From positions 5,219,142 through 5,283,141 of the forward strand of contig OX336351.1 in the NCBI GenBank assembly GCA_946902875.1: a stretch of DNA of 64,000 bases. Direction: 5' to 3'. Both the position numbers and the translations under genes were made by a program. Under the pieces are notes generated by a model. It had not been told where the DNA came from and ran no database searches. It saw nothing but the letters and a program-made list of their open reading frames with translations. The DNA is from Nematopogon swammerdamellus. Taxonomy: Eukaryota > Arthropoda > Insecta > Lepidoptera > Adelidae. This document shows positions 1 to 9,412 of this stretch, piece after piece (the first letter of the stretch is position 1; every line of letters begins with the position of its first letter).

Positions 1-191
1 AGCAAATCTACATTCCTAACTCACTGAATGCATCCGAACTGCTTTAAATGTTTACACTGAACTCCCGAGATTCTTATTCTCGTTCAATTTCGTCTTAATT
101 TGTTTGCCTACTTTAGAAGCAGATGCTATGGGGTGCACCTAGGGCTGGCATCTTTAAAATAATTATATCAGGATAAAATAATTAAGTTTAA

Positions 192-416
192 GCGCCGGGT
201 GGACTAGTGGTTTGGGCATCGGCTTCTCATGCGAGAGGTCCGACGTTCTAATCCGGTCGTCGTGTACCCATAAGTTTTTTCTTACGAAAAAATTTAAGTG
301 CATACCTGCACCTGCTGCTTCACCGCTCTGAACCGGTGTAAAACTGTAGGTCCCTTCCCTTGCCCCTTACTAGTAGGTGGTAGGCTCAAATTGTAGCCCC
401 CCCCCCCCCCCCCCCC
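192..416 (+). mobile_element. SINE-B, 5' part with tRNA-like head
   Basis: The first ~80 bases resemble a class-II (Ser/Leu-like) tRNA: an A-box-like GGTGGACTAGTGGTTTGGGC and a B-box-like GACGTTCTAATCC. The body then follows the SINE-B consensus seen at 10187-10580 (CACCGCTCTGAACCGGTGTAAAACTGTAGGTCCC). The copy breaks off in a run of 20 C at 397-416, so the 3' part is missing. Confidence 0.8.
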
Positions 417-449
417 TTCCGATTTTTATAATTTTTATTTTGTTGTAAT

Positions 450-646
450 AAGGACAGTCGAATCTACTTTCCTGTCTTACGTTCTTCATTTTTTGAATAT
501 GTAAAGTGGTGACTGAACTCCATGACATAAAAAAATAAAAAATCCAATTTTTTTCGGTCGAAATACTAAACTTTAGCTCCGGTGTTGTAGGTATATTATT
601 TTCAACTTAACAAAAAAATTACAGGAACGTAGATTGGACTGTCCTT
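450..646. mobile_element. MITE-like element with 26 bp terminal inverted repeats
   Basis: The arms 450-475 and 621-646 are inverted copies with two mismatches in 26 positions; both begin AAGGACAGTC on their own strand. The 145 bp interior is AT-rich and non-coding. No clear target duplication is seen. The superfamily is unknown. Confidence 0.6.
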
Positions 647-850
647 AAAACAAAGAAAAAAAGTTTAAAAAAAGATAACATAAATGCCGAAAGACGATTT
701 TGTATGGCCAAAGTACACATTCCCGCTCATTTTTTATTTTATTTTGAGTACTTAGATCATCCGGACCGCTCTAAAAACTTGCGCGTTCAAAACTGGCAGC
801 CCTATGTGCGCTGCCATTCGTCAGTATTCGGGGACGTGGAGCAATGTATT

Positions 851-1030
851 ATAGAATAGAAAAGAATAGAATAGAATAAAATAGAATAGAAAATGATTTA
901 TTGCTCCAAGAAACGTTCAAAACTAACAAACATATTACAATATAAGATACAAAGGCGGAGTTATCGCCTACAGAGATTTCTTACAATTTACCTTTGGATG
1001 TTTGAGATTCGATCAATTAGTAAGACTTAC
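851..1030 (-). mobile_element. LINE 3' untranslated end with (TATTC)n tail
   Basis: On the minus strand this reads as a LINE 3' UTR ending in TATTC-type repeats (seen as ATAGAATAGAATAG at about 853-890). A related UTR recurs at 51420-51600, sharing GATGCAAAGGCGGA-type and CTTTGGATGTTTGAGATTCG segments. The tail resembles that of the LINE at 52787-56215. No coding part remains. AT-rich sequence up to about 1400 may be more of the same UTR. Confidence 0.6.
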
Positions 1031-1437
1031 TAACTAGTTAAACTAAGTAATAAACCAATTTTTATATAATAAACTGAAGCTAATTACAAATAAAATAGAA
1101 ACTAAAACTGCTTATCAAATTAAAATTACCTAAACTGAAAGAAAGCAAACAAACCTTAAAAATAATTAACCTCTCGAGCGACTAAATTAAATTAAATATT
1201 TTAATTAAACTGCATAAACCAAAAGTATGAAATTAAAAAACAGTATTAACTAAAATTTTCCTACGCGTCCTAAAATGAACACCTCGTCCAAAGCGACCGG
1301 AACAGACACAGTACCAAGCACGCTAGCCGCAGCCCCCTTTGAGTCTTCAGTCAAGCTATCACTAATCATAATAATAATAATTAATTCATAATTTCATTAT
1401 TATGTAACTTCTAAAATGTGTTTGTCGATTAATCGAG

Positions 1438-1670
1438 ACGGTGACCATAGGCTAGCCACCTTTCACATTGGGACGGTCTTTCCATCGAGTCATGCATCAG
1501 GTGGGTCTTCGTGCCTTACTTGCTGCTGATTTATTCCCTTGTCCTTTACTTTGCATAACGTGGTGGTGGGTGTTGTGCTATTATTCACAAGAGTACCTGC
1601 AGCACAACACCAATTACTTTGCTTAATCCGATTGTCGCGACACAGCGTGCGGTATGTATGTTTGCATGTG
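1438..1670 (+). mobile_element. SINE-Q body
   Basis: This matches the Q-family copies at 25555-25705, 44870-45200 and 48303-48612. Shared landmarks are a GGCTAGCCACCTTTCAC-type start, GTGGTGGGTGTTGTGCT and GCAGCACAACACCAATTACT. The V head present in two other Q copies is missing here. The end runs into GTATGTATG. Confidence 0.7.
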
Positions 1671-1699
1671 ACACACTTTCGTCCCACTCCATAGGTACA

Positions 1700-1860
1700 T
1701 TACAGCAGCAAATATTTCCATCTTTTTCCTCCCAAGTACAGCGTGGAGTTTTTCAAAAGGGGCGTGAAATTCACAATCCCCGTGCATCACAGAATGTCCA
1801 TGGTCATCGTTAGATACCTACTTGTAGGTCACAGGATGCAACTTGTCGCGCCATCTATAA
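1700..1860 (+). pseudogene. LINE ORF2 C-terminal fragment
   Basis: A plus-strand frame reads FPPKYSVEFFKRGVKF and then RMSMVIVRYLLVGHRMQ, the end of a jockey/CR1-type reverse transcriptase protein (compare FPPKYSLGSFKRRVNRHLL at 11738-11945). It is a short, eroded piece. Its A-rich end at about 1857-1865 is followed directly by family E. Confidence 0.6.
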
Positions 1861-1865
1861 AAAAA

Positions 1866-2235
1866 TCTGTTAAGTGCGAGTTTTACTCGCGCACGGAGGT
1901 TTCCGTATCTATCCTCTATCAATAATATCCGCCTATCTTTTGTCTTTCAGCAATGCAATGTATAAAAGCCTGTGGCGCCATCTATTATTCAGTAGCGTGA
2001 CTAATCGATTTTATTGCACGTTTGTTGTATGGGAGCCCCCCTTAATTTTTAACATTTTCTTTTTTTATTATTATTTGTTGTTATATCCGCCATAGTAACA
2101 CATATTCTGTGAAAATTTCAACGGGCTACCTATTACGGTTCAAGAGATACAGCCCCCGAACAGACGGACGGACGGACAGACAGACGGCGGAGGCTTGGTA
2201 ATAGGCTTCCGTACAGGATACGGAAACCTAAAAAA
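1866..2235 (+). mobile_element. Family E interspersed repeat, full copy
   Basis: It begins TCTGTTAAGTGCGAG and ends ATACGGAAACCTAAAA, with a (GACG/GACA)n core near 2160-2190. Near-identical copies are at 5750-6110 (plus) and 61710-62092 (minus); a diverged relative is at 22213-22618. No coding potential is seen. The architecture recalls the microsatellite-associated interspersed elements reported from Lepidoptera; that assignment is inference. Confidence 0.75.
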
Positions 2236-2517
2236 GAAGAAGTACAGCTCCTCAGATCCACAGCTCCACAGGCGCTGCTGTCTTCGGCTCTGGAGCCGCA
2301 GCTATGCACGGACTCTTACCCCGGCAAATGCACAGCTTATTAACATTCAGTGTGCTCCTGCACTCTGTTGTGCGAGCAGAGACCTGGTCTTTGGGATCTA
2401 TATGGAACACAGATTGAATTCTCTACGGACACCCGTTTCGCATTTCTCTGTAGGGTTTATTTTGTTTGATTAATATAACATAAGAATACTTAGAAAAGAA
2501 GAGAAGAATTCAAGCGG

Positions 2518-2772
2518 CTGCGTCGGGTGGCGGAGTGGTCTGGGCGTCGGTTTCTCTTGCCAGAGGTGTGTAGAGTACCAGTGAGTTTTTTCTGATGTAA
2601 AAATTTACGGACATATCCGCCATTACATTACATATTCTATGAATATTTCAACCGGTTTCCTATTACAGTTCAAAATATACAGCCATCGGACGTATGAACA
2701 GACAGACAGACAGATAAACCGATTGTGTAGCGTTAGTAATAGACTTCCGTACGTATACGTAACCCTAAAAAA
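2518..2772 (+). mobile_element. SINE-B head fused to a family E tail
   Basis: 2518-2608 is the SINE-B tRNA-like head (GGGTGGCGGAGTGGTCTGGG, then GTACCAGTGAGTTTTTTCTG). At about 2609 it joins the 3' half of family E (ATATCCGCCATTACATTACA, GACAGACAGACAG, CGTAACCCTAAAAAAG). The join has no poly-A between the parts. Confidence 0.65.
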
Positions 2773-3324
2773 GTGTTAGTACTCTTCGTTTAGAATAGTT
2801 TCTATTTCATTATTTATAACAGCCACTTCGATTGCCCCCGCTAAATAAAAAAATTGATTCATAACTGACTACATCAGTGCGTGACCTATTTATCAAAATG
2901 TTTGCTCCCTACTTATCCTTCCAGGAAGAAGTAGAGAGCAACATTTATTTAGTTGCTTAATCACGCGAAATTCCGTTAGCCCGACGTCATTGGGGCTTAG
3001 TTTCTAATTCAGGATTATCCCTCCCCTTCCCTTTGTCGATTCTCTGATTTATCTCGATCATCAGATTATACGGATCGGCTGATTCCTCTTCGATTCCACT
3101 TTTCCTTTTTTTTGACATACTCTTCTTGACGTTGGCTTGAGAATGATCATCGACAATGGGTTCAGTTCGTTTGGGTGCATCTTTTGTCGTTTAAATGTGA
3201 GAGCTCATGTTTTTACGACAATATTTTACCTGTTGCGAAAAGGGTGTGTTTGTTGGATTGAGGAAAATTAGTTATCATACTTTACTATTTTTATTTTTAT
3301 TTGTTAGTACTGGGAAAAATATTA
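2773..3324. other. Unassigned AT-rich DNA
   Basis: I see no gene, repeat family or strong inverted repeat here. Confidence 0.5.
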
Positions 3325-3861
3325 AGTAAATAATGAACATCGAGCTTTAGAAAGAGACAATCCGGTTGCAGAGCGTCGTTCCTGTCGCAGGAACTCGCAC
3401 CGTCCCTGTGCGACAGAGACGATATTCTACAACCGGATTACCTTTTTTTTTTTATGGAAGCTGACACGGTTGGCTACATCACCTACAACGTTCGTGATGT
3501 CAGCCCATAGCACCGGGTGAGCTAGGTGCCATGTCAGTGCTTCCCCCTTTGATCGTGCCGGCTACACTGAACTGGCCGGAAAACACAAATTATTTACATA
3601 GCCGTTTAGACCGACGTCTCATTCAGCGCGGTGGTACCAACCCGGGCGGTTTAAACCCTACCACCAAGTAAGATTAGGAGGGAAGGGACCTACAGTTTTA
3701 CGAGGAATCCGAACCACGGTCAGCCTCCAACGGTCAGCGGTCACCCATCCGAGTACTGACGGCACCCAGCGTTGCTTAACATTCAATAGCGACAGTTGAC
3801 TGTCTGCACCACTGAGCTATCGAGGCTGACAAATCTCTTTCTAAAGCTTCATTATTTACTG
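3325..3861. mobile_element. Palindromic MITE split by a SINE-A insertion
   Basis: 3325-3390 (AGTAAATAATGAA, AGCTTTAGAAAGAGA, AATCCGGTTG, CCTGTCGCA) is mirrored by 3408-3441 plus 3833-3861 on the other strand. Removing SINE-A (3443-3830) restores one near-perfect hairpin of about 145 bp. The SINE therefore landed in the right arm of an existing palindrome. Confidence 0.7.
3443..3830 (-). mobile_element. SINE-A, full length
   Basis: On the minus strand: GCCTCGATAGCTCAGTGGTG (tRNA A-box-like), then a 5S-rRNA-like segment (TTAAGCAACG, GTCAGTACTCGGATGGGTGA), then GTGGTTCGGATTCC (B-box-like T arm), a ~250 bp body, and a tail GTGTCAGCTTCCATAAA ending in poly-A. This is one of the best full copies in the window. 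Confidence 0.9.
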
Positions 3862-3867
3862 CCGGGT

Positions 3868-3912
3868 TTATTTTTAACCCCCGACGAAAAAAACGGAGGG
3901 GTGTTATAAGTT

Positions 3913-3975
<63 letters not shown>

Positions 3976-4170
3976 TGTCTGTGGCATCGTAGCTCCCAAA
4001 CGGATGGACCGATTTGGATGCGGTTTTTTTTATTAGGAAGCCTGTTTAATCGGGATGGTTCTTAGCTATGTTTGTAATCAAGTAATAAAGTAATTAAGTA
4101 ATAAAAAAAAATATTATCTTAAAAAGTGGACCGATTTGCATGCGGTTTTTTTTAAAAAGCTTGTAATAAA
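3868..4170 (+). mobile_element. Family K copy with (GT)n
   Basis: It starts TTTTTAACCCCCGACGAAAA and continues GGAGGGGTGTTATAAGTTTG, a long GT tract and CCAAACGGATGGACCGATTT, a type of repeat common in insect non-coding DNA. GGACCGATTTGCATGCGG near 4128 repeats part of the 4005-4025 block, so there is an internal partial duplication. Confidence 0.6.
3917..3974. repeat. (GT)n microsatellite
   Basis: An almost uninterrupted GT dinucleotide run of about 56 bp, with one GA interruption, passing into TCTGTCTGTG. Confidence 0.95.
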
Positions 4171-4174
4171 AGTT

Positions 4175-4388
4175 AAATTACAAATTTAAAAAAACCCCGA
4201 CTCTTAAAAAGTCAAAAATAATTTCCGTTTACTTACTTAAAGGAGTCGGGGGACCGCTAAGTAAATTAAATATAAAGACTCAAAAGTTGCGCGGGAATTT
4301 ATTTAGCGGTCTGCCGACTCCTTTAAGTAAGTAAACGGAAATTATTTTTGACTTTTTAAGAGTCGGGGGTTTTTTAAATTTGTAATTT
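4175..4388. mobile_element. Foldback element, 93 bp arms
   Basis: The arms 4175-4267 and 4296-4388 are inverted copies with only a few mismatches; both carry the block AAAAAGTCAAAAATAATTTC and end in A-runs next to CCCCGACTC. The loop is only about 28 bp. The terminus resembles family K and the large foldback at 41253-41897. Confidence 0.8.
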
Positions 4389-4408
4389 TGTCATATGATA
4401 GATGTAAG

Positions 4409-4700
4409 GTCCCGACCAGGATTCGAACCTAAAACCCTGACATGAGCCGCCAATGAGTTAGCAATTTCGCCACCGGGTCGATGGCGATTGATAAGTTCAA
4501 TATGGAACCGTGCAAGTTCACTGTTCGCAAAAATTATGCGACATCATGCATGAAGGTGCAATAAGATCGAAAATTTGGAGATAATACGTCACGGCCCGGT
4601 TGCGTAGTTGGTTATCGCGTTGACAGCTCAATCAAGCCAGAGACCCAGGTTCGAATCCTGGTCGGGATGTATTTTTTCCAATGATTTTCGATTTGCTTTT
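4409..4700. mobile_element. Palindromic tRNA-like element
   Basis: 4409-4480 is a tRNA-like block on the minus strand and 4591-4670 is the same block on the plus strand (CCCGGTTGCGTAGTTGGTTA, then CAGGTTCGAATCCTGGTCGG as a good T arm). The spacer carries ATGCGACATCATGCATGAAG and ATAAGATCGAAAATTTGG, conserved in the second palindrome at 21579-21863. The right arm continues into ATTTTTTCCAATGATTTTCG. It is a SINE/foldback hybrid rather than a working tRNA gene. Confidence 0.75.
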
Positions 4701-5094
4701 TTCTAATTAAAAATATATATAAAGCTCTTATCACCATAATGTTAGTTGGGAAGGCACGCTCGATCCAGCACTGTATGATTCCACCTCGTCCCACGACACC
4801 GCGTTAACCTGTGGCCGATGGCATACACTTTTCGGTAGATGGCCCGCATACAGTTTTTAGTTTCTTGTATGGGGACGCCTGCCAATTTTTTACTTTTTAT
4901 TATTTGTTGTTAAATCGCCCATGTCGTACGCGATGTACTTATGTGGCTAGTCACTAAAATAATTCTAATAATATGTATGAAAAAAAAAATCCCTGAGAAG
5001 TTTCTTACCGATTATTCTTCGTGGGTGTAATCGAGCTGGGTGACAAACAAACAAATTATGACAAGTTCGAGTGCAGTTTTACTGCCATTATGAT
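4701..5094. other. Mostly unassigned; weak family-E-like segment
   Basis: 4850-4930 contains TTGTATGGGGACGCC and TTTTTATTATTTGTTGTTA, both typical of the middle of family E. No boundaries can be set. No gene is seen. Confidence 0.4.
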
Positions 5095-5395
5095 AATGTC
5101 AGCCCAATATCTAGGTGCTGTGTCAGTGCTACCCTTCGATCGTATCAGGTACACTGAAATGGACGGAAAACACAAACTATTTCCATACCGTTGCAATCGA
5201 ACTCTCATTCAGTTTGGCGGTACCAACCCGGGTGGGTTAAACCCTACCACCTATTAATGTAAGAAGGGAAGGGACCTACAGTTTTAGGTGAAATTGGAAC
5301 CACGATCAGCATCCAACGGTCGGGTGGTCACCCATCGAAGCACTGACCGCACCCAGGTGTGCTTATGATCACTACCGACAGTCGACTAACCGCAA
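5095..5395 (-). mobile_element. SINE-A, 3'-truncated copy
   Basis: The body and 5S/tRNA-like head are recognisable (CATCGAAGCACTGACCGCAC, GACAGTCGACTAACCGC on the plus strand). The tail and poly-A are replaced by unrelated sequence before 5095. It lies head to head with the next SINE-A copy. Confidence 0.75.
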
Positions 5396-5424
5396 TTCTT
5401 CAGATTAAATTCTTAATCTTTCCA

Positions 5425-5746
5425 CCGAGGTGACTGCTCAACCGCTAGAGTGTGGCTAGAGGCTGACCGTGGTTCGGATTCAACGTAAAACTGTAGGTCC
5501 CTACACTTCTTAACTTACTAGGTGGCAGGGTTCATCCCGCCCTGGTTGATACCACCGCACTGAATGAAACGTCGAGTCGTCGTCGGTCGAAACGGCTATG
5601 TAAATAGTTCGTGTTTTTCGTCCAGTGCATTGTAGCCGACATGAAGTGAAGGGAAGCGCTGACAATGGCACCTAGTTCAAGCGGTATTATGGGCTGGCGT
5701 CACGGATGTCGTATGTCATGTAGCCAACCGTGTCAGTTTCCATAAA
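5425..5746 (+). mobile_element. SINE-A, 5'-truncated copy
   Basis: It starts inside the head (GGCTGACCGTGGTTCGGATT), has the full body and ends CGTGTCAGTTTCCATAAAAA. Family E starts immediately after the A-tail at 5750. Confidence 0.85.
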
Positions 5747-5749
5747 AAA

Positions 5750-6110
5750 TCTGTGAAGTGCGAGTTTTACTCGCGCACGGAGGTTTCCGTATCTATCCGC
5801 TATCAATAATATCCGCCTATCTTTTGTATTTCAACAATGCAATGTATAAAAGCCTGTGGCGCCATCTATTATTCAGTAGCGTGATTAATTGATCGTACGT
5901 TTGTTGTATGGGAGCCCCCCTTAATTTTTAACATTATCTTTTTTTTATTATTTGTTGTTATATCCGCCATAGTAACACATATTCTGTGAAATTTCAACGG
6001 GCTACCTATTACTGTTCAAGAGATACAGCCCTCGGACAGACGGACGGAAGGACGGACGGACGGCGTAGGCTTAGTAATAGGCTTCCGTACACGATACGGA
6101 AACCTAAAAA
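5750..6110 (+). mobile_element. Family E, full copy
   Basis: It begins TCTGTGAAGTGCGAG and ends ATACGGAAACCTAAAAAA. It is highly similar to 1866-2235, with the (GACG)n core near 6035-6062, and is inserted directly at the A-tail of a SINE-A. Confidence 0.75.
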
Positions 6111-7881
6111 AAAACACCAAAATCAGTAGGTATATCGCAGGGTTCCCGATCGAGAAGGTTCTATTATTTATGCATGAGACGCCCCGTAATTGTTCGGAAC
6201 TAACAAACTTGATTCGACATCAAAGCGATGAAGGCGCGGAAACACCGGCGCGGCGGCGCGGCGGCGCGGCGGCGGCAGCGGGGGGCCGCGCTTTCTTCAA
6301 AACTTCTGTAAGGAAATGTTAAGCGTTTCGCACTTTTACCTTAGTTGTGAGGAACAAGAGCGAGAAATCTCGCTTAATTTTATACAGTCGTCAAAATTTT
6401 CGTACAATTCCTATCAATGAGATAATGTTTTAAATTATGAATATAAATTTAAAATATTTAAATAATTATGGTAGACTTCATATAATCGAAGTTTAATTAT
6501 TTTTATTTAGTTTAATTAATTTTAATCGCTCTTTGGAACTCAAATAAATATACAAATAAATATTCATATCAAACTTGCATGTAGTATGTAGGCTCCCCTC
6601 CGTAGGATTCCGTAGGAATGCCCTCCGTAGGGCATTGTAGGCTCCGCTCATTAATTCTGGTAAATAAACCAAATATATGATACATAGATAGAAATATGTA
6701 CCTATGTAAATTGGGCACTGTGGCGGATTCGGCTGAGTTGGGCCAAATATTTTACTTGCAGTAAATAATATATTAAAATATTAATTATTTTTATTTAGTT
6801 TAATTTATTTTAAGTATTCCCAGACTAACACTTTGCCAGAGATACGAGAGGCAACACTGGTTTCCAGTAGCGGCCGTCATCCTAGAACTTACTTAAGACG
6901 AGGGCCTTAGTCTTCTCCGACCAATTTCCAAAAGTCCCGACTTTCATTTCATTTCATTTCATTATTATCATTCAATTTCATTTCGTACCAACTGTATCAA
7001 TATATCATAATTTTCACATGGTTCTTTCCTTCGCCCCGCAATGTCGACAAATTAATTCAAACATACCTAACATGATTTGGGTTTCGTATACTCCCTATAC
7101 ACATGAGAGGGCACATGCTAGTAAGTTTTCCAAGCAAAGAAAACACTGGAAATGCTTGTAGGTAGGTACTAGGTACCAGGATCGCAGGTAAACGGAAGAG
7201 GCAAGGATTACTGGTGACAAATGTACGGCGTCGTTACAAGGTTTTGCGCCGAGGTGAAAAATTGGCAGAGCGCCACCGCGCGGCGACAGCGCCACACGCG
7301 TTGCGGGAGGCGGGATCACTACTATTGATCGAAAAGCGATGGCATTATAGCTTTGCTTATTGTTTATTGTAAAATTTCGTCTATGGTAGGTAACCTCCTC
7401 TTGGATACGTCGACATTGATTTCAGTTCTATTTCAATGCTAAGAAGAACCGACAATCAAACTTTGCATGTCACAATGTTCTGTTAGTTAAATTACTTTTA
7501 AATAATTAACCCATACAATAAGAATACCATAAGAACAACATTATTACTGCGTGCATGCAGGCACCTGTCAGGTGCTTATTATTAGTACTCTTGGAGGCTC
7601 GAAGGAACGGAGAACTTAATCTGAAGAAATTGATTGGATAACCTTGATTGGACCTCAAGATTACAGGATTTGACAGCTCCTGGCTTTCTTTTTTGTTGGG
7701 CTATCTAAAGTGACGTTTCTATGCTAACAGGCCGATGAATTTTGAATACTCAAAGCTGAATATTCGAGACTCTGTTAACTCTCGACGAAAAACATGATGA
7801 AAAGAGCTTTTTTTAATACAGGCAAGAGACTTGACACGTATTATTTTCCATAATTAATTTCTAAACCTTAATAAAATAAAA
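6111..7881. other. No recognisable gene or repeat family
   Basis: A GC-rich (CGGCG)n-like stretch lies at 6240-6295. ATTATTTTTATTTAGTTTAA occurs at about 6495 and again at 6785. A small hairpin (ATGCCCTCCGTAGGGCAT) is near 6620. The rest is AT-rich and featureless to me. Confidence 0.5.
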
Positions 7882-8095
7882 TTATGAAAAAAATTGGTTG
7901 TCTGTAAAGTCGGTTTACGGACGATAGTTTTACGTGATAACGTCATAAAGTGGTAAGACTGGGCAGATTGTGCCTCTCTATCGCTTGTTACGCGCTCTCG
8001 CTTGCACACACAGGCTCAGATGGAACGTGACACTTTTTCGTGCGTGCAGCCGGTGTTCATCAATTTATAAGACGTGACGTTATCACGTCAAAAAT
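7882..8095. mobile_element. Family R MITE-like repeat, short form
   Basis: It starts TTGGTTGTCTGTAAAGTCGG and ends GACGTTATCACGTCAAAAA. Both ends are found again, in inverse orientation, at 32131-32250 and 32830-32907, where about 550 bp of other DNA separates them. It includes CTCTCGCTTGCACACACAGG and is non-coding. Confidence 0.65.
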
Positions 8096-8227
8096 ATCTT
8101 ACGTTGTTCGTTTGTTATTAAAATAATCTAAATTAAAAATTGTATCTTTACTCCATAAATGAATATTTAGTTGTACGCAATGAAATGTCACAACAAATTG
8201 TCATATTCGAGCCTCAGATTGCATTTT

Positions 8228-8440
8228 TTTTTAATTTATTTTTTATGGAAACTGACACGGTTGGCTACATCACCTACAACGTCCGTGATGTCAGCCCATA
8301 ACACCGGGTGAACTAGGTGCCATGTTAGTGCTTCCCCCTTTGATCGTGCCGGCTACACTGAACTGGTCGGAAAACACAAACAATTTACATAGCCGTTTAG
8401 ACCGACGTTTCATTCAGTGCGGTGGTACCAACCCGGCATT
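8228..8440 (-). mobile_element. SINE-A, 5'-truncated copy
   Basis: The A-tail (T-run on plus), the tail block GGCTACATCACCTACAACGT and the body are present up to GGTGGTACCAACCCGGC. The head is absent, as expected of 5' truncation during target-primed reverse transcription. Confidence 0.85.
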
Positions 8441-8741
8441 CTTCGAAAGGCGTGATACCACAAAGTGTCGACGTAGTCTAATTCCGTCGACATAACATAG
8501 TGAACCCCACGCATCAGCCCTGCGCCGGTCGGTACACACGCAATAATTAATCATCGCAACAAATTTACGCTCCACGCTACCGCGGGTTTAGCGCTCGATG
8601 TCTGATGTTGATGAGGACCGATTTTCGGAAAGCTAATATTGTTCAATACAATGCAGATAGATAAATAAAAAATAGTTTTTCTATAGTCAGTCGGTCAGCG
8701 TTTATACGCGCTATGTGAAAGAAAACAAATGAATGAATGAT
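8441..8741. other. Unassigned
   Basis: Nothing recognised. Two copies of a GTCGAC site occur at about 8468 and 8486. Confidence 0.4.
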
Positions 8742-9118
8742 TTTTTTTATGGAAATTCGCAAGGTTGGCTACATCACCTACAACATCCGTGATGTCAGCC
8801 CATAACACCGGGTGAACTAGGTGCCATGTCAGTGCTTCCCTTCATTTCATGTGGCTACACTGAGCTGGACGGAAAACACGAACTATTTACATAGCCGTTT
8901 CGACCGAAGTTTCATTCAGTGCGGTGGTACCAACCCGGGCGAAATAAACCCTACCACCTAGTAAGGTAAGAAGGAAAGGGGCCTACAGTTTTACGTGGAA
9001 TCCGAACCACGGTCAGCCTCCAACGGTCGAACGGTCACCCATCCAAAAACTGACCGCGCTCAGGGTTGCTTAGCAACAGTCGACCGACCGCACCACTGAG
9101 CTACTACCGAGGCTGACA
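8742..9118 (-). mobile_element. SINE-A, full length
   Basis: T-run, tail, body, 5S-like block (TGACCGCGCTCAGGGTTGCT on plus) and tRNA-like 5' end (GAGCTACTACCGAGGCTGAC on plus) are all present. Confidence 0.9.
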
Positions 9119-9129
9119 AAAAGATCTGA

Positions 9130-9412
9130 AGGCTGAAGATTAAGACTTACTGAAGAAATTTATGGAGCGAATGTGAGTGGAAGAGTAGGGAAGGGTCGCA
9201 CTAGCTAAACGCAAGTACCTGGACCAGATTGGGCATGTGCTCAAAAAGTCTCAAGTGCGTACCCGTAACCGACGAGCATGCATTAAGAACATTATGAGAG
9301 TGGAAGAGGCGGCAGAGGTGTGTCAGGATCGTGGCAGATGGAGATCCGTTGTCTCTGTCTACCCTACTGGAAAAGAGGCGTGACGCTATGTATGTATGTA
9401 TGTGAAAGAAAA
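9130..9412 (+). pseudogene. RTE-like LINE 3' end with (TATG)n tail
   Basis: Translated pieces on the plus strand resemble the end of an RTE-type ORF (ANVSGRVGKGRT, LDQIGHVLK, then WRSVVSVYPTGKEA before the stop). The DNA ends in TATGTATGTATGTG, the tail also seen at 21150-21350 and 63285-63335. It is 5'-truncated and frameshifted. Confidence 0.75.

Noticed and set aside
3735..3790. A 5S rRNA gene
   Set aside because: Only about half of 5S is represented and it is flanked by tRNA-like sequence in every SINE-A copy.
4591..4670. A functional tRNA gene
   Set aside because: The T arm is good, but the acceptor ends do not pair as in a real tRNA and the sequence recurs as an arm of palindromic elements.
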